From Blasia pusilla (Eukaryota; Marchantiophyta; Marchantiopsida; Blasiales), in contig CM114273.1 in assembly GCA_050084515.1 (NCBI GenBank), positions 44,268,001 to 44,332,000 on the forward strand: a stretch of 64,000 bases of DNA, read 5' to 3'. This document shows, piece by piece, positions 35,395 through 46,889 of this stretch. A program made the translations under genes and the position numbers. The first letter of the stretch is position 1; the number at the start of each line of letters is the position of its first letter. The notes below the pieces were generated by a model. It saw nothing but the letters and a program-made list of their open reading frames with translations. It did no database searches and was not told the DNA's origin.

Positions 35395-36318
35395 GGGTTG
35401 TTCACGGAGAAATCCCATGTCAGCAAAGGATAGATCAGGCTATGCAGACGGCTACTTCTGAGCCGCATATGAAGGCGCATGTCTTTCTGGCATGGCCTCC
35501 TGGTATCCTCCCTGAGCTCGTGGTGCCACAGTCAATCTATCTCAGAGTCCACGCTGTTGCATTGGTGGTGTAGGAAATCATGACTGGTGTCGCCGATAAC
35601 CCATGGTGGCTACGCTGTCCTCGGCCATGTTGTGCTCAATGTTCTCGGCGGTCCTAAAAACATCTCTCAACGTAGGGGAGGTGTTCATAAGAAGCATCCC
35701 TCACGCACCGGTGTCCGTAGGGTCAGGTCCAGCATCGCTTACCATGACTGGATAGTATGAGCCTCTATCACCCCCTGAGTGACGTTAATCAACCCGCACA
35801 AGCTTTCACCCAGGCGCCTTTGGAAGTCGTGGATGCTCCACAACTTCTCCGTTTGTAACCCCTGGTAGCTCGCCCTTAGCTCAACGAAGAACTCAACCAT
35901 GGGGTTGAACTTAGGACGAATTCAAGTGGACGAGGCAACTGCTCTAGTGCAAGTCACCCTTCCTACAATATCAATGATGAAAGAACTCTCTCCTGACTCC
36001 TCCTCCTCATCGGGAAACTGCTCAATCCATGATACATAGTGTGGATTATAATAGAGTCGCCATGCCTCAATCTCTTGGGCATATCTTTGGGAGAACTCAT
36101 GGTAATCGTCCATGAGCCCTCTCTAAATGCTGGAACATACCGTTCCATTTTGTAAATGGGTTGAACACTCTAGAGTTCCTAGCCTGCTGTGAGTCGCACC
36201 AACTGCTAAACTCCGCAATGAAGTCGTGTAGCTCTATTGTGCCTACAGTACCTGATAACCTAGGCGGTCCTCTATCCCGGTCGTCCATCTCATATGCCCA
36301 ACTGGTAGGACCAATCAA
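35395..36318 (-). pseudogene. Gag remnant, copy C of the unusual gag-protease family
   Basis: The minus strand encodes SGTVGTIELHDFIAEFSSWC and FNPFTKWNGMFQHLE, which align with SGVVGTIDLGDFIQEFDTWC and FNPFMAWKGLFWHLE of copy B at 49.3 kb. The following region has EIEAWRLYYNPHYVSW (copy B: EIDAWRVYWAPRYVS) and FNPMVEFFVELRASYQGLQT (copy B: FNPLVEFFRQLGRSY, stop, GVRT). Stops and small frame changes interrupt it from about 35,930 onward. It ends before the zinc knuckles and protease. Gag would form the particle. Only this end of the element remains. Confidence 0.7.
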
Positions 36319-36644
36319 TGTGTACGGTAGATCACGAACACACTCCTGTAAATGCTCCCCCTTGTTTTAAGATGATACAGAAGGAGATCAAGGTGGTCTC
36401 TCACGTGAATATCCCTGGAACCTCACACCACTCCGGGTAAACTCCTTAGAGCTACTCTCAGGTCCACCACCTGGCCTCTCAAAGTCCCGAAAGGACGTCG
36501 TGATGACCCTCGTGCCCCTCTCACACGATCATTCTGAATCTTAAGAGTAATCCCTCAATCACTCAAACTAAACATACGGCACTCAATCTACACTCTCTCA
36601 TTGAGATGTGTGTTGTGCGGTGTCAAGCGGTGTGGAGCGGAAAA
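36319..36644. other. Spacer before satellite
   Basis: No gene. It probably includes the 5' leader of gag copy C (minus strand). Confidence 0.4.
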
Positions 36645-37815
36645 TCAACTGATTTGGAAGCTCGCCATTCAAACTTCTATAAAAGTAGGGTCTTTCCATT
36701 TTCCATATGTCTTGTGCAAAGATCTTATATTTAGCTGGAATTTGGTACACTTTCTTTGCAAGGTCTATGTAGCTCTCTCCCAAATTTTTAAGCAAAATAG
36801 AGGTAAGACCAAGAGTTCAAAATTGTTTAAGTCATTTGGACTTGCGCCATTAAACCTTTTATGAGAAAAGGGTCTTTCCATTGTCCCTCTTGTGCAAGGA
36901 TCTCAGCTTGAGCTAACATTTGGTATAGTCTATCCTTTAGATTAATTAAACTCTCTTGCAAAGTTTCAAACATAATGGATTGAAGACTAAAAGGTCAGAA
37001 AATTTTATGTCATTTCTGGACTCGCACTAGTAAACCTTCTATGGAAAAAGGGTCTTTCCATTTTCCATCTTGTTTAAGGATCTCATCTTGAGCTCAAATT
37101 TGGTATCCTTGCGATACATGCTTGTGAGGGTCAATATAGCTCTCTTGCAAAGTTGTAAGCAAAATGGAGCTAAGACTAAGAGGTGAAAAATAAGTAAGTC
37201 AATTTTGGACCTACACCATCAATACAAACCTTCTATCAGAAAAGGGTCTTTCCATTTTCCAACTTTTGCAAATATCTCATCTTGAGCTAAAATTTTGTAC
37301 CCTTGCTCCCCATATTCTATGTAGGTATGTTGCAAAGTTTCAAGCAAATATGAGTGAAGACAAAGAGGTAAAAAATGTATCAGTCATTTTTTACCCGCGC
37401 CATTAATTTAACTTTCAATGAAGAAAGGGTCTTTCTATTTTCCATCTTGTTCAAGGATCTTATCTTAAGTTTAATTTTGGAAGATTTTCTCCTCATGGTC
37501 TATGTAGCTCTCTTGAAAATTTTCAAGCAACATGCAGTTAAGACCAAAAGGTCAAAAATGATTATGTCAATTTTGGGCCTGCACCATTAAACCTTCTATG
37601 TTAAAAAGGTCTTTCCATTTTCCATCTTCTACAAGGATCTCATCTTGCGTTGAAATTTAGTACCCTTGCTTCCCATGTTCTATGTAGATATCTTGAAAAT
37701 TTTCAAGCAAATAGGAGCCAAGACCAAGAGGTAAGAAATATTTAAGTTATTTTTGGGGCCGAGCCATTATACCTTCTATGATAAAAGCATCTTTCTATTT
37801 ACCACCTTCTCCTTC
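36645..37815. repeat. Satellite-like tandem array, period about 180 bp, seven units
   Basis: The anchor GGGTCTTTCCATTTTCCATC or a variant starts at 36,688, 36,870, 37,050, 37,244, 37,427, 37,607 and 37,787. The spacings are 182, 180, 194, 183, 180 and 180 bp. Within each unit AAGGATCTCATCTTGAGCT, TTGGTA, a TATGTAGCTCTCTTGCAAA-like block and CACCATTAAACCTTCTATG follow in the same order. The outer units are the most diverged and fade into unique sequence. A monomer near 180 bp is typical of plant centromeric or heterochromatic satellites, but seven diverged units make only a small island. Confidence 0.9.
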
Positions 37816-39576
37816 ACCTTGCCGATATGTTTCTCAAGTAGAATGGAGCGCAAGAAATTGTAACTAAGACATGAATAACACGACCTTCACCTTTGTTATT
37901 GCCAACACTGCTTGCTTGAAAGCATCTTGCCATATTACGTTAAATAGTATTCCACATTCGTAGAAAAACTATTTGATTATATTTTAACATTCTTCTTTCC
38001 TCTCTCTCCCAATATTATCCCCACTTCTTTAACTATTCCCATTTGTAACTAACCTATTCTCTAATACAACTATCCTATCTTAATCTTCTACTCTTTCTCC
38101 AACCTCTCAACTCGTAAAGCACACAATCCATACACAAACCACGTTTAAGCCCACACGAGGGCGGTGGCCGCACCTAGGCCTATGGAGCCCCGTTTGAACT
38201 TGTACCCTCAGAACCTATCACAGGCCTCGGCTCAAATAGCCCGCATGCTATGATCCTAGGCCCGCAATCCACCAAGGTATTACAAACCTACTTCCACTCA
38301 CAGCCCGCATATCCCAAACCTAGGCCCGCAACCCAGATCCGTATTGTAAACCTAGTCCCGCATGGTTCGCATCTAAGCCCACACCTTGCCCTCTTGGTCC
38401 ACGCTACGCCCACCACACCCGCCCTTAGCCCGCATGGGAGCCCGCGCTTGGCTCGCTTTCCAGCGCGCACGAGAACTGACTTCAGCCCGCCATGCTCACT
38501 CTCACCCCACAAGCCCATCACGCCAGGCTTGCTATCAGTCCACCAAGTTCGCACGGGAGCCCATGACAAGCCCGCCATAAGCCCGCGATAGGACCGCCTC
38601 GCTCTCCCTTAGCTTGCAAGGGCCGCAAGGGAGCCCGCCCTCAGCTTGCATTGTCCGCGATGGTACCCACGTCAGGCCCATCCTCGGCTTGCGTCACACG
38701 TGTGGCCTACCTTCAGCATGCCCTTGGTCCGTACCTTTCATCTAAGCAATCACTTGTTTGCACGGGCTCTGTCCACTTGGTGGACTCTGACGCTGAAAAA
38801 ACCCACGTTGGCGACCAGTTTTCTATGTCAAGACAAGTTCGTCCCATGGGTGGACTTGTGTGTTTCCTTGCAACCTAGATCCCTTTGCTCTAAATTAGTT
38901 AGATTGGACTAACTAATCAAACGGGACACTTGTCGCAATAAGAGGCCACCAAAGAGGACATGTGTGGAGCAACGATATTCTTGTTGATGAGAGGACTATC
39001 GCAGATTATAATTACTAGTGGACAGGGCATGCCATGCACCGGAGTTAAGAGACTAATCATATTGCCTGTCAAATTAATTTTTTTTGGTGCCCATAGAATG
39101 AGAAATCTTTTTCTTGCTGCGAGGTTGCCTCATGTCAAGCAAACAAATGGTTGCAAATCAAGAAAGCACTCCGAATAATAATCTAGATAGAAAAGAATTT
39201 TCGCTTTGCAATTCTTTTCAGGAAAATTTGAATATATACTTCTTTTAATATGAAATACTGAAATGATGCCAAAACTCATCTCCTACTTTCACGAATGTGG
39301 CTCTATATTCAATAATACATATTTCCTCTTCTATTCTATTCTAATCCATACAACTCACTATGAAACATTACAATCTGCACCCGGTCAACCTAATATACAG
39401 TTCTTCAGCTAAGCTCCCTCGCTTGCATTTCTTCCTTTGATGGTATCCGACTCCTAGATCTAACAAACTTTTAATTTGCATGCCCTTAATTAATTCTACT
39501 ATGCACTGGTAGGTACGGAGAATCACATCAAGCTGTATGGTTTCGATGACATAGTGCGCGTACATTTAGAAGTCTA
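37816..39576. other. Intergenic region with a GC-rich block
   Basis: No gene is recognised. At about 38,140-38,750 the DNA becomes C-rich with many AGCCCGCA and GGCCCGCA words, similar in texture to 18.1-18.6 kb. The frame at 38,250-38,591 is proline/serine-rich but looks like a by-product of this composition. Confidence 0.4.
38255..38382. repeat. Tandem duplication of 64 bp in the GC-rich block
   Basis: CCTAGGCCCGCAA starts at 38,255 and 38,319. Both copies go on through a GTATT(A/G)-x-AAACCTA block to a CCCGCAT block. Confidence 0.75.
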
Positions 39577-42500
39577 CTAGGAGTTTCGGAAAATTCTTCG
39601 AGAAGTCTCGACGATCGTGCGTGGGATCCTCACCGGGACATCTCTGAGTTTAGAGAACAGTAGGAGGCCCTCTAGTAGAATGCCGGAGTACCAAAAGAGA
39701 CAAATGAGACAAAGCACACACGTTGGAATTCCCAGGGATGCTGTGACTATCATGCTCGTCCGATACCTCCGCGATGGAGGCAGAGCAGCAAAGCCCGCCG
39801 CTGCGAAAGCTCCCAATACGCATACGATTGAAACGGCCAGGAGTGTGGAGGTCGTCATGAGCCATAAGCGCATGAGTCGGACCTCGTTTCTGATGTAATC
39901 ACTGGACGCACCTGTGGCTTGTACCACTGCCCCCGCTCCACAAATCACCGTGGCTACGGCGAAGAAGAAGGAAAGGCTGTTGAATACCCAGAAAACTTGA
40001 ACAGCAGGGTAGTGCGCGATTGCTGCGAATGATTCGGTTGAGCCTGGGGGAGGACCCGGATCAGAGAAGAGGTTGTAATCTACGTAGCCGAGAGGAGGTT
40101 GAAGCCATCCGGCGAATGTGACACTGGCGATGAGAGCAGCTCCGACGAGGATTGCATTGGATGCGTCGACGAGAACCTGACGATCGCTGAGCAGCTTCTT
40201 GTTGTATTCGAGCACATCAGAGTCTTTCAGCAGCAGCTGCTCGATATCTTTGAAGATATGGAACTGCTCCTTCTTTTGGTACTCGGCCTTCCGTTTGATA
40301 GCAATTCCGAAAGGAGTTTCGCCCGATTTGTCCTCCTCGGTCGTTCTCGCCTTGTACTTCTCATCCAGAAGCACTTCCACTGCGCCTTTGTTGCCTCCGT
40401 AGACACCGTAATGCAAAGGCGTCCACTTACTGATCCAACAAGGCCGATTCACCAAACGCATGTGCGATTTTGACTTCAGAAGCAATTGCAGGTCTTGGTG
40501 CAGTCCTCTGAATGCGACATAGTGGAGCAACGTGAGCCCGTCGTAATGATGCTCCTTCTGGAACGTTTCCGTCAGCTGCGCTCGCTGGTTCGAGCTTCTT
40601 GGGATCTGGCGATGTTCGAGTCGTTCTTTCAATGACCACAGCAATTGACAAACCGCTTCCAGAGAAATCGCACTGGTATAATCGTCAAGGTTAGAAGACT
40701 TTGCGACTGCTGTGACCTCACTGCTAGAAAGATAATTCTGGATCAAAACTGTTTCCAGTGCTTCAAACACGGCGAACTTGGAACCGGCCTTCATGCCGAT
40801 GTGTCCCCCTGGATTTTGCAGATCCACATCATGAAGTTCTAGCTCAAGAGTTGAGTTGCGGAATACGAGCCTCAAAACGGAATCCCCGTCCTTATTTGTC
40901 GCAGCGAGGTTGAGATCCCTTCCCGGTACCATACAGTGGCGGAATAAGCATCTGTTCCCTCGCCGCACTGCCAAATGCAAAGGTGTCTCCCCTATTGAAT
41001 CTGAAGCATTCAGATCTAATGTCACATGTGCAAGCAGAATCCTTATGGGGCAATCTGCCCATGGACATGATTCCGCTTCGTGGATACCCGGAAACTCCTG
41101 ATCAGCGACGTAATGAAGAAATGTGCGTCCGCTGGAATCTTTGGCATTCGAGTATTGAACCAGCTTCATATATGCATCCACGAGATTTTCGACAAAGTAG
41201 TACTCATCACCAGGATTGACGTGGAATTTGCTAGAGATTGGGATCCACCAATCTCCAGCGCCGCGGTTGAGTGACATCCAATATTTCATCAACGCGCCGC
41301 GTATGATCTGGTCTTCAGATGCGGAAATCCACTTTTCAGCGTTGGAATTTTCGTCACTTTTCTTGGACTTCCTGGTATAATTCCGATTGCTACTCCTCAT
41401 CGTGGGGTCATGGACTGAGCGTTCCCTGGGCTCCTTGGCCCAAATCTTGTATCTGTTAGAAACTCCATTGCTCAGCCTCTGCAAAAACTTGGGCACGAAC
41501 GATTTATCACGGGGATGCCGTGTGAATCCATGCATCTTCAAGACTAGAGTCAAGTAAGCTCTTAACAATTGCACTGACACCGACAAGTGATTAGCTTTTG
41601 CAGCCAAGTGGAGAGCAGTGAGTCTGGTACCAGAGCTCCTCTTTTCCATCAGCAACAGACAAGCGACCTTCCATGACATCTCGGATTCACTCCTGAGTCT
41701 TGCCTTCGACGTCGAACGGACGAGAAGAGGTAATTGCGGACCGCAAGGTTCTACAGATGCCTCAAGAGCCCGATAAGTAAACTGGTCGTCTCCGTCTTCT
41801 TCAAGCAGCAGCTTCAACACAGCAGACTGACCTTCACCTGCAGCCACATGAATGCAACTGAACCCATCTTTATTGCAAATTAGAGGGTTTGCCTTACGAT
41901 CCAAAAGCGTCTCCACTGCCTCCACATAGCCTTTCGCCGAGGCGATGATCAATGCGGTGTTGCCTTCTGCATCCGTCGCATCGATGTCGATGGACAGGCT
42001 TTCCTCACTTAAGAGTGCTTGAATCACTTCATGTCGACCTTCGCGCGCAGCCAAATGTAGGCAGGTCGACCCTTCTACATTGGAGATGCTCACGTCCGCC
42101 CCACATTCCAAAAGAATTTCCACAACGACAGTATGACCTCTCTGTGAGGCAATCATCAAAGCTGTGTTCCCCTGGTTTTCGTCTTGTGTGTTAATGGCAT
42201 CAGACTGCTTCAGGAGGGTCTCGACCACTTCCGCATGACCTTCGGAGACCGCCGCATGGAGGCAGTTCCACCCCGACTTAGCGATCAGCAGATTTGCCCC
42301 ATTTTGCACAAGCATCTCAACGACTCCTGCACTGCCCCGCTCACACGCGATCATGAGAGCTGTGCTCCCGTCTTCAGCTGTAGCATCCACGTTAATACGT
42401 GGATGCTGTAGGAGCACCTTCAGCAATTCTTCGTAACATTTCGAAGCTGCGTGATGCAAAGCTGTCCACTTCGGCGGCGAGGTGTCACTTGCATTTATGA

Positions 42501-43311
42501 AAGGAAACCCATCAGCTACTTTGATCCCTTCCGCAGTCGATTCCGCTGGGTATTCCAAATTCCCTTCCAAAATTGCTCGCACCACATCAACGCGGCCTTT
42601 GGAAGCGGCCACAGTGAGGCAATTCAATCCTTCGCTATTCCAGACGGAGACAGCCGCACGATGTTGCAGTAGGATTTTCACGGCTTCTGTATGACCATTT
42701 TCGGAAGCAATCAGCAAAGCCGTGTTGCCTTCGACATCTGTTGCATTCACATCAGTGTCTGGGAAATTTAAGAGAAACTTCAACACTTCTAGGTGGTTGT
42801 TTGCAGCTCCGTGATGTAAAGCCGTCCAAAGCCATGGTGTACTGCAAGCGTTTACATGAGAATCCCCATTAGGCTCTTCTTGACTCATGTATTCTAGAAG
42901 CAACTGCAAGATGTCAGCGTGACCTTTGGAGGCAGCCAAATGCACGCCGTTCTGCCCGTCCTCCTCAACGTGGAGTGGGTTGAGTCCAGATTTCAAAAGC
43001 ATCTGAACCATGAGGGTCGGATTGCGTGCTTCGAATGCTTGACGCAAGGGTGACACCTTCATGAAGCTGCCTATCTGACCATTGGGGTTCGGCCTTGATC
43101 TCGACTTTTTCCATAAGGTCTTTACGGCCAAGATATTGCCATCTTCGACTGCCTGACGCAAGAGTATCGATTCCCAATCCTTTTCAGCTGGCTTGGAAGT
43201 AGAGTTGCAAAGGGTATCGGCCTTCCGTGAACGAACACTTCTGAGCCTATTTGTCGGATTTGGCCCTTGAGGAGAGGGAGTACTTCCAGTGACACTCGCC
43301 ATCATCGACAT
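39577..43311 (-). CDS. Ankyrin-repeat protein with PGG-type membrane domain (1244 aa)
   Basis: A single uninterrupted frame. Start chosen at 43,311 (MSMMASV), the first ATG after upstream stops; ATGs at 43,305 and 43,302 would remove only two or three residues. Residues 45-510 hold about a dozen ankyrin repeats (GNTALLIASENGHTEAVKIL type). More ankyrin units lie at 563-600, 727-805 and 923-1005. A charged linker occupies 605-700. Residues 1047-1210 form a PGG-type domain with four hydrophobic segments (about 1051-1071, 1104-1130, 1148-1178, 1185-1208). The name-giving PPGG is replaced by PPLGY. Plant members of this architecture, such as ACD6, are membrane proteins linked to defence and salicylate signalling; that role is inferred for this gene. 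It is about twice the length of ACD6. The broken paralog lies 8 kb further along on the same strand. Confidence 0.93.
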   Translation of the reverse strand: MSMMASVTGSTPSPQGPNPTNRLRSVRSRKADTLCNSTSKPAEKDWESILLRQAVEDGNILAVKTLWKKSRSRPNPNGQIGSFMKVSPLRQAFEARNPTLMVQMLLKSGLNPLHVEEDGQNGVHLAASKGHADILQLLLEYMSQEEPNGDSHVNACSTPWLWTALHHGAANNHLEVLKFLLNFPDTDVNATDVEGNTALLIASENGHTEAVKILLQHRAAVSVWNSEGLNCLTVAASKGRVDVVRAILEGNLEYPAESTAEGIKVADGFPFINASDTSPPKWTALHHAASKCYEELLKVLLQHPRINVDATAEDGSTALMIACERGSAGVVEMLVQNGANLLIAKSGWNCLHAAVSEGHAEVVETLLKQSDAINTQDENQGNTALMIASQRGHTVVVEILLECGADVSISNVEGSTCLHLAAREGRHEVIQALLSEESLSIDIDATDAEGNTALIIASAKGYVEAVETLLDRKANPLICNKDGFSCIHVAAGEGQSAVLKLLLEEDGDDQFTYRALEASVEPCGPQLPLLVRSTSKARLRSESEMSWKVACLLLMEKRSSGTRLTALHLAAKANHLSVSVQLLRAYLTLVLKMHGFTRHPRDKSFVPKFLQRLSNGVSNRYKIWAKEPRERSVHDPTMRSSNRNYTRKSKKSDENSNAEKWISASEDQIIRGALMKYWMSLNRGAGDWWIPISSKFHVNPGDEYYFVENLVDAYMKLVQYSNAKDSSGRTFLHYVADQEFPGIHEAESCPWADCPIRILLAHVTLDLNASDSIGETPLHLAVRRGNRCLFRHCMVPGRDLNLAATNKDGDSVLRLVFRNSTLELELHDVDLQNPGGHIGMKAGSKFAVFEALETVLIQNYLSSSEVTAVAKSSNLDDYTSAISLEAVCQLLWSLKERLEHRQIPRSSNQRAQLTETFQKEHHYDGLTLLHYVAFRGLHQDLQLLLKSKSHMRLVNRPCWISKWTPLHYGVYGGNKGAVEVLLDEKYKARTTEEDKSGETPFGIAIKRKAEYQKKEQFHIFKDIEQLLLKDSDVLEYNKKLLSDRQVLVDASNAILVGAALIASVTFAGWLQPPLGYVDYNLFSDPGPPPGSTESFAAIAHYPAVQVFWVFNSLSFFFAVATVICGAGAVVQATGASSDYIRNEVRLMRLWLMTTSTLLAVSIVCVLGAFAAAGFAALPPSRRYRTSMIVTASLGIPTCVLCLICLFWYSGILLEGLLLFSKLRDVPVRIPRTIVETSRRIFRNS

Positions 43312-46300
43312 TCCAGAGAATTCTCAAGAGAGTTCGCCAGTCGAGAGTCTTGGTACAGAGATTCACCTATTACGCCACCATTTTCCAATGTAGGTCCCGT
43401 ACAAGTCGACTGACGAATGGCACTGAGCCTTACATCTCCTGTGATCCCAAATCGTGTTGAAGGATATTGATTCTAGGACTTCCCGTCCAAACCTGTTCGC
43501 GCAGATCGATTGCATTCCTCCCCCTCCCTAGCTACAGCCGGCAGTCATCATCAAAGGACCTCGAAAGGCTCAAAGATCTTCACAGAGCTCTTATTTCTTC
43601 TCTCGAACTCTAACTCTATCTTCAAAGATCTACATGGGACACGAACTGATGTGCTGATCACTCCACATTTCCCGTTTCGCCATTCTCTGAACAGCGTCTC
43701 ACCTGAATCGCGTTCTCCCACTTGATTCTAATCTCATATTCTAATGACAAACGGTACTAGGTGGAATCTACGATTCGGCAGGAATCGCAAGAAACCAGTT
43801 GGCGAGTTCAATTGGATGCGATGTTTTGCAGGTGCAGATGGTGATTGACGATAGTCCTCTACGGTAATGATAAGCAAGCCGTTCTCGATTCATGAGACTT
43901 TCACTATCTCTTCACAATCTCTTTCCCCAGATCCCTTGCACATCGTTTTTCTTCGCCTCGATTACGGGGTTATGGAATTTTGACTGCAGTCGGCAGAGAA
44001 CGCGTATCTCATGCCTTCCGTCACCCCCCAAAAGAGACGGAGTCAGAGTTCACAGGATAGCAACAATTATCTACCAAAGTGGCCATAAGGCGACAGTCGG
44101 ATTTCGATCAGAACCGCCACAAGCACCGCCTGGACGCCAGCCAGCAGCACCCTCGAGTCACAAGAAGACGCAGGCACGTGCTTTTCACAGCTAAGAGGAG
44201 TGAGTGGATCAGCTCTTTCTCTATCTTATCTCTTTCTCTTTATTTCTCTTTATCCGAAGGAATGTGTGCTGTAAGGTACTTAATTGTGCGCCTTGCTATG
44301 AAGATTCCGCTCTGTCCGTCTGGAACATGAAAGCGTGTTTTCCGATTCGCGGCCTGCCAGAGCGAGTTCTCATCCCGCATTCTAAGGTCACCACCTCCGT
44401 CAAGAAGTTGTCCACAACAATCTGCAGAATCAAAATCTCATGAATCTGTCGGATTGCACTTTGCGTGTAGATCGCAAAAGTGCGCTCGCGCGGGGCTCGG
44501 ACGGATCACTGATTCCCACCTCCGAGTTTCCTCCATCCATTTTAATCACGCGACCGGCCGCCGCTCCGATCAGAGCCGGCGCTGCGAGTGGAGCCAGCCA
44601 TGGCGGCTAAACTTGGAAATTTCTTCTTCCCCCTTGAAATCAACCCCGGGCTAGACGGCCATGAAACATCAGAAATATCAGATTCCTCTAGATTTTGTTG
44701 CAAAAACCGGTTGCGGCTCGAAATCTACGGAGTAACAGTTGGGAAATTACCAGACTATGGCGTCTGAATAATCTCTTGGGTCTTCGCCATTTCATTGAGT
44801 GAGAGCTTTCGGTCTTTGCCATCTCATTGAGTGAGACCGAAGCTTTGCGGGTGTATGAGCAACCTACATAAAACAAAAGAAGAAAACCTAAATAAAATAA
44901 AAGCGGGTGTGGAATAAAAATTAAAAAATGAGTCAAAAGTCTAGTTAGTACCTGAAGGGCACAACAGGCCCGGGAAAAGAAAAGCGTCAACCTACAAACA
45001 CTTCGAAGTGTACCGTCTGAACTGTATACTGCTTGTCGGCTCACCTGTAAAATTGTAAATGGCAGCGGTGGGACCGGCCATTGTTGTCATGCTCTCTTAT
45101 TGCTCTTTGACTAGTATAGTTTAAATTATCTATTAGAATGATAATTAATTTCTAAATCAATTTCGAGTTAATCCGTGTGGAACACTTAGGCAAAACAAGG
45201 TCATAAGCCATCGCAACCCTTTGATCTCGAGGGGGAGGAGTTGCCAGTTGTGCTACAATCTTATGTACAATAGCTAGGGGAATGTAAAAGATATAAATTC
45301 AGTTTAGAGGAGGATTTCAAAGGAGGACCAGGGTTAACAAACCAACCTCGGGTTAAGAAAAGCTGAGGAATAGGCCCGAGGATTTTATTGGTTGAAAAGG
45401 AGTCCTATTTTATTAACTGAATTGTCAAATATCAAGAGGAGAAGAGTTCAAAAATTGAAGGGGAACTCTTCACTAATGATATAAAAAGTCGATTAGGGTA
45501 GGAAGGGTCTGCCCCATGCGCTCGAGAGAAGCGAGTTGGTAACTTGCGAGGCACAGGAGAACCGGACGGGCCTCGATTTCAACAAGACCTGGTTGGTTTT
45601 AAAAAAAATTTGGAGTGTGTAGTGCCCCTTAAGAACATTAAAAAAAATTGAAACAAATGTTCTCTTTGTTATGTAACAAATAGTTTGTCAATGTTTAGGG
45701 TTTAAGGTTTATGGTCCATGCCCCCAATGATCCCCATTTTTTATAGACGTTGGTGGGCTATTTGATACCAAGTTAATAGAAAATTTATTTCAAATCTATT
45801 TTTTATGTTTTAAGGGGAAGATTCAGAAACAGGAACAAAAATTTGGAGAGTCTAGGTCAAATTTTTGAAGAATCTTTTGGATTTTGGTTAAAATCCAAAA
45901 GTCATTAGAATCATCCTAAGGGTATTTATTGCAAGTAGGGGCAATTGGGTAGATAGTGAAAATGTCTAAACAACCAAAACTTAAAGACTCTTTCATAATA
46001 TCATAAGAGTGCTACAATAATGCTACGATTCGTGAATTATAGACTCTATGGGTGTCGAAACATGGATCCAAGCTCCACTCTCAACAATCCTTTGGGAACT
46101 CTACATTCTGTCAACTAATGTAATTGCATTGTATGATAACACTCTTCTTGTTCGAGAAAAAATTATAAAACCTTCCCTCATTACACATTTCCATCAATAG
46201 AAGTATTGGAAAATTCAAATAAAGATTGTCTGATCTATAATGTAAGCCTTGTGCTCATGCTACCCATAGAGAAGAAAATTACCTCCCCCTCCCCATATTA

Positions 46301-46889
46301 TTTATACTCGCTTCCCTACTACTCAATTGAATTCCACTCCATGATTCATAATTAGCTATTTTGTGAAAATTCAAATAATGTCATTGATATGAATCCTAAA
46401 GAAAAGTAAAGAGAGATACTGGGGAAAAACTAAGGAACGACTCAAAAGGTCACAATCACATATTCATTAGATGACATATAGAGTTCTACCGCATTCATGT
46501 CGTGCGCACACACATCGTTACACAACCCACATTGCTGGTCACATCTACACACCACACAACACCAATCTTCCCCAATATACGGGTAGATCCACAGATAAAC
46601 AAAATACACTCACGCATATACACTAGGATCCGACAACCGCCCCCCTAGCTGGCAATTGGGTCCCCCTAACTCCAGATAGCACACACATGTATACCCGATA
46701 AGATCTCCTATCCTACACACATCTAGCACCATCAGTGTTGTCATCCCCGCAACACTGCAACACTATAGCAACCCGCCGTGTTGATCCCCCCAAAGAGATC
46801 TAAATATAGACACGGCTCCACACATGCCTCACGAGCTTTTCTGCACTCCACGCATTTCAACCCTCATCCCCAACAACAATAACGAAGGT
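43312..46889. other. Upstream region of the ankyrin gene, then intergenic DNA
   Basis: The first kilobase is moderately GC-rich with a CpG-rich stretch at about 44,490-44,600, plausible as promoter or 5' leader of the minus-strand ankyrin gene. I cannot place a transcription start. From about 45,060 to 46,890 the DNA is AT-rich and I see no gene. Confidence 0.45.
44779..44842. repeat. 32-bp direct duplication
   Basis: GGTCTTCGCCATTTCATTGA at 44,779 recurs with two changes at 44,811; both copies continue into GTGAGA. Confidence 0.8.

Noticed and set aside
36645-37815. CRISPR array
   Set aside because: Units of about 180 bp are homologous throughout, with no unique spacers; this is a satellite.
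38250-38591. Proline/serine-rich protein gene
   Set aside because: Composition follows from GCCCGC-type repeats; open frames occur on both strands there.
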